DNA from: Lachnospiraceae bacterium
Lineage (GTDB): Bacteria; Bacillota; Clostridia; Lachnospirales; Lachnospiraceae
Assembly (NCBI GenBank): GCA_022790855.1
Contig: JAAVYA010000037.1
Coordinates: forward strand, 84,999-148,998
Reading direction: 5' to 3'
DNA: 64,000 nt
Position numbers and translations under genes: made by a program. Below the pieces are notes generated by a model. It saw only the letters and a program-made list of their open reading frames with translations, was not told the origin of the DNA and made no database searches. Below, piece by piece: positions 18,965 to 27,597 of the stretch; position 1 is the stretch's first letter, and every line of letters begins with the position of its first letter.

Positions 18965-21481
18965 ATGAAAAGTAAAAAGATTCAGAAGGATGAGATCATC
19001 AGGGACATTAAAGACAATGTTAGGCTGCTGTTTAGGAAAACCATCGAGGAGGCCAGTACCCAGGAAGTCTATCAGGCTGTGGGAATGGCGGTAAAAGACG
19101 TCATTATTGACCAATGGCTGGCTACCCAGAAAGAATTTGACCGAGCGGATCCCAAGATGGTTTACTATATGTCCATGGAATTTCTTATGGGACGGGCGCT
19201 GGGCAATAACCTGATCAATCTGACGGCTCATCAGGAAGTAAAAGAGGCGCTGGAAGAGCTGGGCTTTAACTTGAATGCCATTGAGGACGAGGAGCCGGAT
19301 CCGGCCCTTGGAAACGGCGGCCTGGGACGTCTGGCGGCCTGCTTTATGGAATCTTTGGCTACCCTGGGATATCCTGCTTATGGATGCGGCATCCGTTACC
19401 GTTACGGGATGTTTAAACAAAAGATCGTAGACGGTTTCCAGACGGAGGTGCCGGACAACTGGCTGAAAAATGTATATCCCTTTGAACTGCGCAGGCCGGA
19501 GCATACCTTTGAAATTAAGTTTGGAGGCTATGTCCGGGCAGAGGTGACGCCCAACGGCCATACCCGCTTTGTCCAGGAAGGCTATCAGTCTGTTCGGGCG
19601 GTTCCTTACGATATGCCTGTTATCGGCTATAATAATAATGTAGTAAATACATTGATGATCTGGGATGCGGAGCCGGTGGAATGCTTTGAGCTGGATTCCT
19701 TTGACAAAGGGGATTACCGCAAGGCGGTAGAACAGGAGAACCTGGCAAGGAACCTGACGGATGTATTGTATCCCAATGACAACCATATTGCAGGAAAAGA
19801 GCTCCGTTTGAAACAGCAGTATTTCTTTGTATCCGCAAGCGTACAGCGGGCGGTAGCCAGATATAAAAAGAACCATCCGGATCTTCATAAGATGCCGGAA
19901 AAAGTGGCTATCCAGATGAACGATACCCATCCTACCGTTGCGGTGGCGGAATTGATGCGTATTTTGCTGGATGAGGAAGGAATGGCCTGGGAGGAGGCTT
20001 GGGAGATTACGAAAAATACCTGCGCCTATACCAATCATACCATTATGGCGGAGGCCCTGGAAAAATGGCCCATTGAGATTTTCTCCCGGCTGCTGCCCAG
20101 AATTTACCAGATCATTGAAGAGATCAACCGCCGCTTTGTGCTGGAGATCCAGGGAAAATTCCCCGGGGATTACCGCAGGGTGGAAAAGATGTCCATTATT
20201 TATAACGGGCAAGTAAAAATGGCTCATTTGGCCATTGCGGCAGGCTATTCTGTCAACGGTGTGGCAAGGCTCCATACGGAGATTCTGAAGAACCAGGAGC
20301 TGAAGGATTTCTACGAGATGTATCCGGAGAAGTTCAATAATAAGACCAACGGCATCACCCAGAGAAGATTTTTATATCATGGAAATCCCCTTTTGGCGAA
20401 ATGGGTGACGGATCATATTGGAAGTGAATGGGTGACGGATCTGCCTCATATTAAGAAATTGGCGGTTTATGCCGACGATAAAAAAGCCCAGCAGGAATTC
20501 ATGAATATCAAGTACCAAAATAAACTTCGTCTGGCAGACTATATTATGCAGCACAATGGCATTGAAGTAGATCCACGTTCCATTTTCGATGTGCAGGTAA
20601 AACGTCTGCATGAGTATAAACGTCAGCTTTTGAACATCCTTCATGTGATGTATTTGTATAATCAGATTAAGGAGCATCCGGAGCTGGACTTCTATCCCAG
20701 AACATTTATTTTTGGGGCAAAAGCGGCAGCAGGATATAAGATTGCCAAGCTGACCATCAAATTGATCAATGCGGTTGCGGAGGTGATCAATAACGACCGG
20801 AGCATCGGCGGAAAGATCAAGGTGGTATTTATTGAAGATTACCGAGTATCCAATGCAGAATGGATTTTTGCCGCAGCAGATGTAAGCGAGCAGATTTCCA
20901 CAGCCAGCAAGGAGGCTTCCGGAACAGGAAATATGAAGTTCATGTTAAACGGCGCGGTGACCTTGGGAACCATGGACGGCGCGAATGTGGAGATCGTAGA
21001 AGAAGTAGGGGCAGAGAATGCGTTTATCTTCGGAATGAGCTCGGATGAGGTGATTGAGCATGAGAAAAAACGGGACTACGATCCTATGCAGATTTTTAAT
21101 AGTGATCAGGAAATCCGTCAGGTGCTGACACAGTTGATCAGCGGTTTTTACTCCCCCAATGATTCGGAGTTATTCCGCCCGCTGTACAATTCTCTGCTGA
21201 ATACCCAGAGTACCCGGTATGCGGACACTTACTTTATCCTGAAGGACTTCCGGGCTTATGCAGAAGCACAAAAGCGTGTGCAGGAAGCATACAAAGACGA
21301 GGCAGGATGGGCTAAGAAAGCGATCTTGAACGTGGCTCATGCTGGTAAGTTTACATCTGACCGGACAATCCAGGAATATGTGGACGATATCTGGCATCTG
21401 GATAAGATTGTAGTAAATATGTCAGAGAGTGAGAAAAAAGAAAATGAGGTTCGTACAGGCAAAGGATTTTTCCGCAGATAA
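18965..21481 (+). CDS. glgP: Glycogen/starch/alpha-glucan phosphorylase
   Basis: An 838-residue GT35 phosphorylase that releases glucose-1-phosphate from alpha-1,4-glucans. It shows YYMSMEFLMGRALGNNL, DPALGNGGLGRLAACFMES, the substrate-pocket region NDTHPTVAVAELMR, KRLHEYKRQLLN and the PLP-lysine motif EASGTGNMKFMLNGA. A textbook SD AGGAGG (18953-18958) lies 6 nt before ATG 18965, so independent initiation is expected even though the ileS frame continues into it in phase. No other glycogen genes are near. Its N-terminus (MKSKKIQKDEI) matches a normal GlgP start, so the upstream fusion is likely secondary. Confidence 0.95.
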   Translation: MKSKKIQKDEIIRDIKDNVRLLFRKTIEEASTQEVYQAVGMAVKDVIIDQWLATQKEFDRADPKMVYYMSMEFLMGRALGNNLINLTAHQEVKEALEELGFNLNAIEDEEPDPALGNGGLGRLAACFMESLATLGYPAYGCGIRYRYGMFKQKIVDGFQTEVPDNWLKNVYPFELRRPEHTFEIKFGGYVRAEVTPNGHTRFVQEGYQSVRAVPYDMPVIGYNNNVVNTLMIWDAEPVECFELDSFDKGDYRKAVEQENLARNLTDVLYPNDNHIAGKELRLKQQYFFVSASVQRAVARYKKNHPDLHKMPEKVAIQMNDTHPTVAVAELMRILLDEEGMAWEEAWEITKNTCAYTNHTIMAEALEKWPIEIFSRLLPRIYQIIEEINRRFVLEIQGKFPGDYRRVEKMSIIYNGQVKMAHLAIAAGYSVNGVARLHTEILKNQELKDFYEMYPEKFNNKTNGITQRRFLYHGNPLLAKWVTDHIGSEWVTDLPHIKKLAVYADDKKAQQEFMNIKYQNKLRLADYIMQHNGIEVDPRSIFDVQVKRLHEYKRQLLNILHVMYLYNQIKEHPELDFYPRTFIFGAKAAAGYKIAKLTIKLINAVAEVINNDRSIGGKIKVVFIEDYRVSNAEWIFAAADVSEQISTASKEASGTGNMKFMLNGAVTLGTMDGANVEIVEEVGAENAFIFGMSSDEVIEHEKKRDYDPMQIFNSDQEIRQVLTQLISGFYSPNDSELFRPLYNSLLNTQSTRYADTYFILKDFRAYAEAQKRVQEAYKDEAGWAKKAILNVAHAGKFTSDRTIQEYVDDIWHLDKIVVNMSESEKKENEVRTGKGFFRR

Positions 21482-21630
21482 TCCTTATACAGGGAAATAT
21501 TGTTATGGAAATGCTTGGTTTTATATGAATTTGGATATCCTTGAATAAGCCTGTTGGTCGGAGCGCGGTATAGGGATATACCGGGCTTCGACTTGTATTA
21601 TCCAAATTTTCGAATGATGTACAGATGGTC

Positions 21631-21659
21631 TGGACAGATGGAAGAAAATCGACTATAAT
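21631..21659 (+). promoter_or_regulatory. SigA-type promoter of the chemosensory operon
   Basis: TGGACA (21631-21636) and TATAAT (21654-21659) with a 17-bp spacer, about 105 nt upstream of the first MCP. No SigD/FliA-type promoter (TAAA...GCCGATAA) was seen. The rest of 21482-21763 has a short GC-rich hairpin near 21570-21590 and no gene. Confidence 0.7.
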
Positions 21660-21763
21660 AGAAGATATCAGTATAATTAACCTAAAGAATAAGCGTCAGG
21701 GGATTATAATTGTGGCTATATACCAATTTTTACCTACGCGGAATGAAAGGAATGGAAGTAAAT

Positions 21764-23464
21764 ATGAGAAATCTAAAAATCAGAAACAAATTGCTGCTGA
21801 CATTTTTGCTTATTATCATATTGTTCTGCGCAACGGTTGCAGTGGCAATTACAGGGCTGAGCAAAAACATGAGCAAATACTCGGAGTTTTACCATGTGAG
21901 TTATCAAGTGAACAGCAGAGTGATGAGTATGCGCCGCGGGCTGCAAATTATTGTGAAGGATCTCTCTTTTATGACGATTGAGGACGATGCAGAAAAAAGT
22001 AAGGAGTTCCAGGCAGATTTAGAAAAGGAAATGGCCTTACTGGAAGAAAATGCAGAATGGTTGTTCGCGAATTTTAAAAGCGAACCTGAACTGCTGGATG
22101 CGTTTGAAGGTTATGTGCGGGAAGCCATAACTTTACAAGAGACTGTTATGGGGTTGTCAAGTACGGATAGGATGAAGGCACAGGATATGCTGCTGGATGA
22201 ATACCAGCCCCTGGTGGAGCAGGCGGTGAATACTCTGATAGAGATCAGTAATGTTGTGGATGCTACGGCAGAGACAGATTTTGAAGAAACCGTCAAGCTT
22301 CAGTCACAACTGGTGGTGGCGCAGATTGCTATGGCTGGCGGAGCGCTTTTGATTACCCTGATTCTTTCTCTGTATCTGACCAGAGGAATTACCCGTCCTA
22401 TCCGTGAACTGGAAGCGGCGGCAGATAAGATTGTAGCGGGTGATTTTGATATAAGGATTACATACAAATCTAAAGATGAGTTGGGAAGCCTGGCAAAATC
22501 CTTTAAGCGTATGACTGAGATTTTAGGAGACGTTATCACAGATGCTTCCATGCTTCTGGAGGAAATGTCAAATGGTAATTTTGATGTGCGTACCAGAGCA
22601 GAAGAGAGCTATGTAGGAAGCTGCCAGAATCTGCTTCTGTCTATCCGGAAGCTGAACCGTGATCTGAGTTCTACTCTAGGCCAGATCAACCGCAGCGCCG
22701 ACCAGGTTGCCTCCGGTTCCGGCCAGGTATCTTTGGGAGCCCAGGATCTTGCCCAGGGCGCAACATCCCAGGCCGCAGCTGTTGAGGAGCTGGTAGCGAC
22801 CATTGAAGATATTACCCAGCAGGTTAAGAGTACTGCCGAGAATGCCATGGAAGCCAGAAGCCAGACCAATATGGCTGGGGATGAAGTGGAAGAGTGCAAC
22901 GGCCAGATGCGTGAGATGACCGCTGCCATGGAAGAAATTACACGTACATCCAACGAGATTGGAAAAATTATTAAAACGATTGAAGATATTGCATTCCAGA
23001 CGAATATTCTGGCTTTAAATGCATCTGTAGAGGCGGCCCGTGCAGGCAGCGCAGGAAAAGGGTTTGCCGTTGTGGCGGAAGAAGTGCGTAACCTTGCCAG
23101 CAAGAGTTCCGATGCGTCTGCAGATACCGCCAGCCTGATCGAAAGCTCTATGGATGCAGTTTCCAGAGGAACACAGCTTGCAGATGCAACAGCGGAAGCT
23201 TTGATGAAGGTAGTAGAAGGAGTTCGTGCGGCCTCTGATATGGTAGACCGGATTGCAGACGCATCCAAAGAGCAGGCAAACGCGATCGAGCAGGTTGCTA
23301 TGGGTGTAGACCAGATTTCCGGAGTTGTACAGACGAATTCCGCTACGGCAGAAGAGAGTGCTGCAGCCAGTGAGGAACTTTCCGGACAGGCAGAGATGCT
23401 GAAAGATCTTGTTGCAGAATTTAAGCTTCGTGAAGAGTATTCCGGCCCGATAAGCGAAAGCTAG
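21764..23464 (+). CDS. Methyl-accepting chemotaxis protein with extracellular four-helix sensor
   Basis: A 566-residue receptor. It has TM1 (about 8-30), an extracellular helical sensor of about 150 residues, TM2 (about 185-208), HAMP ([20 protein letters not shown] onward) and a second HAMP-like segment. The cytoplasmic signalling bundle has the hairpin tip [18 protein letters not shown] and [15 protein letters not shown]. The sensor size fits a four-helix-bundle type domain; the ligand is unknown. No C-terminal CheR/CheB tether pentapeptide is present. The start is ATG 21764 (MRNLKIRNK); upstream in-frame starts at 21710-21752 are less well placed. It is first gene of a head-to-tail operon that also encodes CheB, CheA, CheW and a second MCP. 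Confidence 0.93.
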   Translation: MRNLKIRNKLLLTFLLIIILFCATVAVAITGLSKNMSKYSEFYHVSYQVNSRVMSMRRGLQIIVKDLSFMTIEDDAEKSKEFQADLEKEMALLEENAEWLFANFKSEPELLDAFEGYVREAITLQETVMGLSSTDRMKAQDMLLDEYQPLVEQAVNTLIEISNVVDATAETDFEETVKLQSQLVVAQIAMAGGALLITLILSLYLTRGITRPIRELEAAADKIVAGDFDIRITYKSKDELGSLAKSFKRMTEILGDVITDASMLLEEMSNGNFDVRTRAEESYVGSCQNLLLSIRKLNRDLSSTLGQINRSADQVASGSGQVSLGAQDLAQGATSQAAAVEELVATIEDITQQVKSTAENAMEARSQTNMAGDEVEECNGQMREMTAAMEEITRTSNEIGKIIKTIEDIAFQTNILALNASVEAARAGSAGKGFAVVAEEVRNLASKSSDASADTASLIESSMDAVSRGTQLADATAEALMKVVEGVRAASDMVDRIADASKEQANAIEQVAMGVDQISGVVQTNSATAEESAAASEELSGQAEMLKDLVAEFKLREEYSGPISES

Positions 23465-23529
23465 GACAAAGCATACAACAAGATTGAGTGATAGGAAATG
23501 GCCGCGATTAGCGGTAAGGCGGTGATAGG

Positions 23530-24957
23530 ATGGAACGAATAGAGCTTATCGACCAGTTAATGGAAATTGTCTTGGTATTTGATGATACAGGGAAGATTCA
23601 ACTTTCTAACCGGGCGGCAAATCAGGAATTGGGTTATGAAGAAGGCATGGATCATCTGGATATGAAGGATGTGGTACTGAAGCAGTTTTTGAATGACAAC
23701 CAGGAATTCTCTTTGGATGAGATTCAGAAAGCATCGGAGGCAGTATTATATAGAAAGAACCAATCCTGCTTTACCGCATCCATTAAGGTGGTGCCTTCCC
23801 AGGTGGAGCAGGGACATTACCATCTGCTGGCCACCGACAGCACCCAGCGCCGTGAACTGGAACGGCAGTTGGTTCGGGTACGGGAAGAGACAGCGGAGGC
23901 CATGAAGGCCAGAAATGAATTTGTGGCGAATGTAACGCATGAGCTGAGAACACCCTTAAATGGCATGAGAGGGCATTTGACCACACTGCGGGATACGAAT
24001 TTGGATTCCAAACAGCTTCGGACAACGGATATTATTCTACAGTGCTGTGAAAATATGGCGGCCATTATCAATAATATTTTGGATTTTTCCAAGATGGAAG
24101 CGGGAAAGTTCACAATTGAGAAAAAAGAATTTAATTTCCGCAATATGGTGAACCATGTAATTGATACCAGCATAACGATGATCAATGAAAAAGGGTTGTA
24201 TCTGATTGCAAACGTGGCGGAGGATATACCGGAGAACGTAGTAGGTGATGAGCTGCGTATTATCCAAATACTGAATAATCTGCTTTCGAATGCAGTGAAG
24301 TTTACCTCTGTGGGCTATATCAGTATAGAAATTACCAAAACCATGGAATTTGATAACGAGCTGGAGCTGTTTTTCATGGTAAAAGACACCGGTATTGGAA
24401 TGACCAAAGAGGAACAAGATAAGATTTTCAAAAGCTTTACCCAGGCGGATGCTTCCATCACGCGCAGATACGGCGGTACTGGTCTTGGATTGACTATTAC
24501 GAAACAGCTAATCGAATTAATGAGCGGGAATATTCGCTTGGATAGTGAAAAAGGAAAGGGCAGTACATTTTCCTTCCGGATCCGTCTGGACAGGGCGAAA
24601 CAGGAACGGCAGGCGGAACAAGGGTTACAGGAGGCGGAGACGCCGCTTTTGAAGCAATACAATGCCAGTATTGACCGATTCGACAGTATGGAGAACTTTT
24701 TCAGCTTTGGTACACAGGAAAATGTACAGGAAATTCGGAATAAGATGGAGAAGCTGATCATCTGTCTGGAATTGGAGGCATGGGATCGGGCGGAAAGCTT
24801 TGCCAGCAATTTAAAATCTTTACTACAGGATCGAGAAGATTTAAAGAAGCTGGTGTTTCGCTTGGAGATGTGCCTGCGTAAGGAAGATTATGAAAAGAGT
24901 ATGCAGAGATATCAGGCTCTGAAGACGAAGCTGGAGGCTGAAATCGGAGGGATGTAA
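23530..24957 (+). CDS. Soluble PAS-domain sensor histidine kinase
   Basis: A 475-residue kinase without TM segments. An N-terminal PAS-like domain (about 1-110, LVFDDTGKIQLSNRAANQ) and a coiled-coil linker lead to HisKA with NVTHELRTPLNG (His137) and HATPase_c with NLLSNAVKF, DTGIGM and RRYGGTGLGLTI. A roughly 95-residue helical tail (about 380-475) has an HPt-like helical character but no obvious phosphorylatable His. Its stop is 3 nt before the receiver-HD gene, so the two are very likely a cognate pair. Its placement inside a che operon suggests cross-input into, or output from, the chemosensory array; this is inference. Confidence 0.9.
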   Translation: MERIELIDQLMEIVLVFDDTGKIQLSNRAANQELGYEEGMDHLDMKDVVLKQFLNDNQEFSLDEIQKASEAVLYRKNQSCFTASIKVVPSQVEQGHYHLLATDSTQRRELERQLVRVREETAEAMKARNEFVANVTHELRTPLNGMRGHLTTLRDTNLDSKQLRTTDIILQCCENMAAIINNILDFSKMEAGKFTIEKKEFNFRNMVNHVIDTSITMINEKGLYLIANVAEDIPENVVGDELRIIQILNNLLSNAVKFTSVGYISIEITKTMEFDNELELFFMVKDTGIGMTKEEQDKIFKSFTQADASITRRYGGTGLGLTITKQLIELMSGNIRLDSEKGKGSTFSFRIRLDRAKQERQAEQGLQEAETPLLKQYNASIDRFDSMENFFSFGTQENVQEIRNKMEKLIICLELEAWDRAESFASNLKSLLQDREDLKKLVFRLEMCLRKEDYEKSMQRYQALKTKLEAEIGGM

Positions 24958-24960
24958 TTG

Positions 24961-26040
24961 ATGGATGGTTTAAAAAAGGATAAAATACCCCGGATATTGA
25001 TAGTGGACGATGTAGAGATAAACCTGAGTATTTTGGAAGAAATTATCCAAGGAATGGGTTATGTCCCCCGATGCGCTTCCAGCGCAAAGGAAGCAGCCAG
25101 GCTGGTGGATGAGGAGCGTCCCCAGTTGATTCTGCTGGATATCTATATGCCGGAGGTCGGCGGCTTTGAGTTTAGCGAACGGTTAAAAAAGAATGTGCAT
25201 ACCAGGGATATTCCGATCATATTTATTTCCGGTGATACGGCAAAGGAAAATAAGTGGAAGGGGTTTGAATTGGGATGTGTGGATTTTATTACGAAGCCCT
25301 TTGATATGCGGGAAGTTGCCATGCGTGTGAACACGCATTTGAAGATTTATCAGATGAAGCAGGAGCTGGAAGACAGCAACCGAAATCTTCATATGGTGAT
25401 CGAGAATCAGATGAAGCGTCTGGAAGAGGAACAGCGCAATACACTATATGCATTGGCCAGGATTTCGGAGGAAAATGACCAGGGACGGGAGAGCCATATG
25501 GAGAACGTAGGGCATAATTGCCGGATTCTGGCCCAGAGCTTGCAGCTTAGCCCGGATTTCAGGGAGAATGTATCTGAGAATTTTATTCAGGAGATTGAAG
25601 TGGCCTCTATGCTCCATGATATAGGTAAGCTTCGTGTTCCGGAGGGAGTGATCGTGAATCCTCTGACAGAGGACGACGAAAAAACCTTGGAGGAATTAGA
25701 CGTCCATGCCAGGCAGGGCGCTCATATGCTGAAACAGATTTATGATCTGACATTTCAGAATGAGTTTTTAGCCATGGCCATAGAGATTGCCAGATACCAT
25801 CATACCCGATGGGACGGAAAGGGCAAGCCGAGAGGGATACAGGGCAAAGAGATTCCTCTTTCCGCCAGGATAACGGCAGTAGTGGATATGTACGATATTA
25901 TTCAGGAGGATTATAAAGATCATATTACCGAGGAAGAAGGTTTGGCTTTGCTGGAGAGCCGGGCTGGTGTATATTATGACCCTGAAATTGTCCGTGTTTT
26001 TATGAAAGTCAGAAGACAGATGCGCAAAGTTGAGCGTTGA
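24961..26040 (+). CDS. Response regulator with HD (degenerate HD-GYP) output domain
   Basis: A 359-residue protein with an N-terminal receiver (ILIVDDVEINLS; phospho-Asp in LILLDIYMPEVGG; switch Lys in FITKPF) and a coiled-coil linker. A metal-dependent HD domain follows with MLHDIGKLRVPEGV and ARYHHTRWDGKGKPRG. In canonical HD-GYP cyclic-di-GMP phosphodiesterases the last motif reads GYP; here it is GKP, so activity on c-di-GMP is uncertain. The HD metal ligands (HD, HH) look intact. It is translated from ATG 24961 right behind the PAS kinase. Confidence 0.88.
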   Translation: MDGLKKDKIPRILIVDDVEINLSILEEIIQGMGYVPRCASSAKEAARLVDEERPQLILLDIYMPEVGGFEFSERLKKNVHTRDIPIIFISGDTAKENKWKGFELGCVDFITKPFDMREVAMRVNTHLKIYQMKQELEDSNRNLHMVIENQMKRLEEEQRNTLYALARISEENDQGRESHMENVGHNCRILAQSLQLSPDFRENVSENFIQEIEVASMLHDIGKLRVPEGVIVNPLTEDDEKTLEELDVHARQGAHMLKQIYDLTFQNEFLAMAIEIARYHHTRWDGKGKPRGIQGKEIPLSARITAVVDMYDIIQEDYKDHITEEEGLALLESRAGVYYDPEIVRVFMKVRRQMRKVER

Positions 26041-26097
26041 CAAAAAAATGCATGGATGGTAACATGATAGTATCGTGTGCAGAAGAAAGTTGGGTAT

Positions 26098-27120
26098 ATG
26101 CGGAACATAAAAGTATTGGTAGTGGATGATTCGAAACTATTCCGTAAGCTTTTGGCAGAGGGGCTGAATGCGGAGGCCGGATTGGAAGTTGTGGCGGAAG
26201 CCCAAGATGCGTTTGCGGCCCGGGATGCGATCGTGAAATATCGGCCGGATGTTATGACCTTGGATATCGAGATGCCAAGGATGGACGGTTTGGTGTTTTT
26301 AAAAAAGCTGCTTCCTCAGTATCCTATGCCGGTAGTCATGGTAAGCGCTTTGGACGGAAAGGTGTTCGACGCCATGCAGGCCGGAGCGGTGGATTTTGTA
26401 AATAAGCCCGTGAACGCCAGTCCGGATGAACTTCGCAGGTTTATGAAGCAGGAGCTGGCGGTTAAAGTCAAGATTGCCTCTACCGTGAAAAAGTCCAAAC
26501 TTAAGCTTGCAGCGGAACCCCAAAGCACCCCTCACCCGGCCATTCGGGCAGGAAAGAGGGATGTGATCGCCATTGGTGCGTCTACCGGAGGAACAGAAGC
26601 AATCCGTCAGGTGATAGAGGAGTTTGGTACGGATATTCCGGGAATAGTCATGGTACAGCATATGCCTGTGGGATTTACCAGTATGTACGCCCAACGATTG
26701 AACGACGTCTGCCGGGTGTCTGTGAAAGAGGCCAGAACCGGTGACGCAGTAAGGCCCGGACAGGTTTTGCTTGCGCCGGGAGATAAGCATATGCGTCTGG
26801 TAAAGGTTGGCAGCGGCTATCAAGTAGAATGCAAGGAGGAGGCCAAAGTTAGCGGGCATTGCCCATCTGTGGATGTATTGTTTCATTCCGTAGCAAAAAC
26901 CGCGGGAAATAAGGCTTTGGGAATCATACTGACAGGAATGGGTAAGGACGGGGCGGACGGCCTTCTGGCCATGAAAAAGGCAGGAGCGATTACAATTGGG
27001 CAGGATGAAGCGTCGTGCATTGTATATGGAATGCCTAAGGTAGCATTTGATATTGGTGCAGTAGATTATCAAATGCCGCTCACAAGTATTTCTAATAAAG
27101 TATATAACCTTTTAAAATAG
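26098..27120 (+). CDS. cheB: CheB, chemoreceptor glutamate methylesterase/deamidase
   Basis: A 340-residue protein. The receiver domain spans about 1-120 (VLVVDDSKLFRKLL; phospho-Asp56 in TLDIEMPRMDG; VNKPV). After a linker comes the methylesterase domain with catalytic Ser162 in IGASTGGTEAIRQV, His188 in VQHMPVGFTSMYA and Asp284 in LTGMGKDGADG. It removes methyl groups from, and deamidates, MCP glutamates. A GTG at 26077 is in frame, but ATG 26098 matches the family start (MRNIKVLVVDDS). No cheR is encoded in this operon or window, so the opposing methyltransferase must lie elsewhere if it exists. Confidence 0.95.
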   Translation: MRNIKVLVVDDSKLFRKLLAEGLNAEAGLEVVAEAQDAFAARDAIVKYRPDVMTLDIEMPRMDGLVFLKKLLPQYPMPVVMVSALDGKVFDAMQAGAVDFVNKPVNASPDELRRFMKQELAVKVKIASTVKKSKLKLAAEPQSTPHPAIRAGKRDVIAIGASTGGTEAIRQVIEEFGTDIPGIVMVQHMPVGFTSMYAQRLNDVCRVSVKEARTGDAVRPGQVLLAPGDKHMRLVKVGSGYQVECKEEAKVSGHCPSVDVLFHSVAKTAGNKALGIILTGMGKDGADGLLAMKKAGAITIGQDEASCIVYGMPKVAFDIGAVDYQMPLTSISNKVYNLLK

Positions 27121-27182
27121 AGGCTGCAGATTATAGGCTTCCCGGCTGCGAGGGATACCTGTAAAGGAAAGGAAGGGTTTTT

Positions 27183-27575
27183 ATGAAGATATTGGTAGCA
27201 GAGGATGATTTTGCCAGCCGGAAGTTTATGGCAAAATATTTACAGAAATATGGAGACTGCGATATTACCGTTGACGGAGAAGAGGCAGTGGACGCTTTCT
27301 TAATGGCAACCGAGGATGAAGAACCGTATGACCTGGTATGCCTGGATGTAATGATGCCGGTGCTGGATGGTTATCAGGCGTTAAAGGCTATCCGCGATAT
27401 AGAGAAGGAACGGGGAATTGCAGGGGATCAGGCAGTTAAGATTATTATGACAACCGCGTTGAATGAAGAGAAGAATGTGAAGAAAGCATTTGAGATGGGT
27501 TGTACGGTATATTGCGGTAAGCCAGTGGATCTGGATAAATTTGAAATGGCTTTGAAAAAGCTGGGACTGATATAA
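27183..27575 (+). CDS. CheY-like single-domain response regulator
   Basis: A 130-residue receiver domain without an output domain: acidic pocket (ILVAEDDFASRKFMAKYL), phospho-Asp in LVCLDVMMPVLDGYQA, TTALNE, and Lys in YCGKPVDLDKF. It lies between cheB and cheA and is the likely diffusible phospho-acceptor of CheA. With no flagellar switch genes in the window its target is unknown. Confidence 0.9.
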   Translation: MKILVAEDDFASRKFMAKYLQKYGDCDITVDGEEAVDAFLMATEDEEPYDLVCLDVMMPVLDGYQALKAIRDIEKERGIAGDQAVKIIMTTALNEEKNVKKAFEMGCTVYCGKPVDLDKFEMALKKLGLI

Positions 27576-27597
27576 TCGAAAGAGGAGAATGTAAACA

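Noticed and set aside
18668..20275. 535-codon open frame on the minus strand
   Set aside because: It lies fully antisense to ileS and glgP, shows no domain pattern and has no supporting SD or promoter; it is a shadow of the codon bias of the real genes.
21541..21600. Hairpin upstream of the che operon considered as a riboswitch
   Set aside because: Only a short GC-rich stem was seen, upstream of the promoter; no known riboswitch core was recognised.
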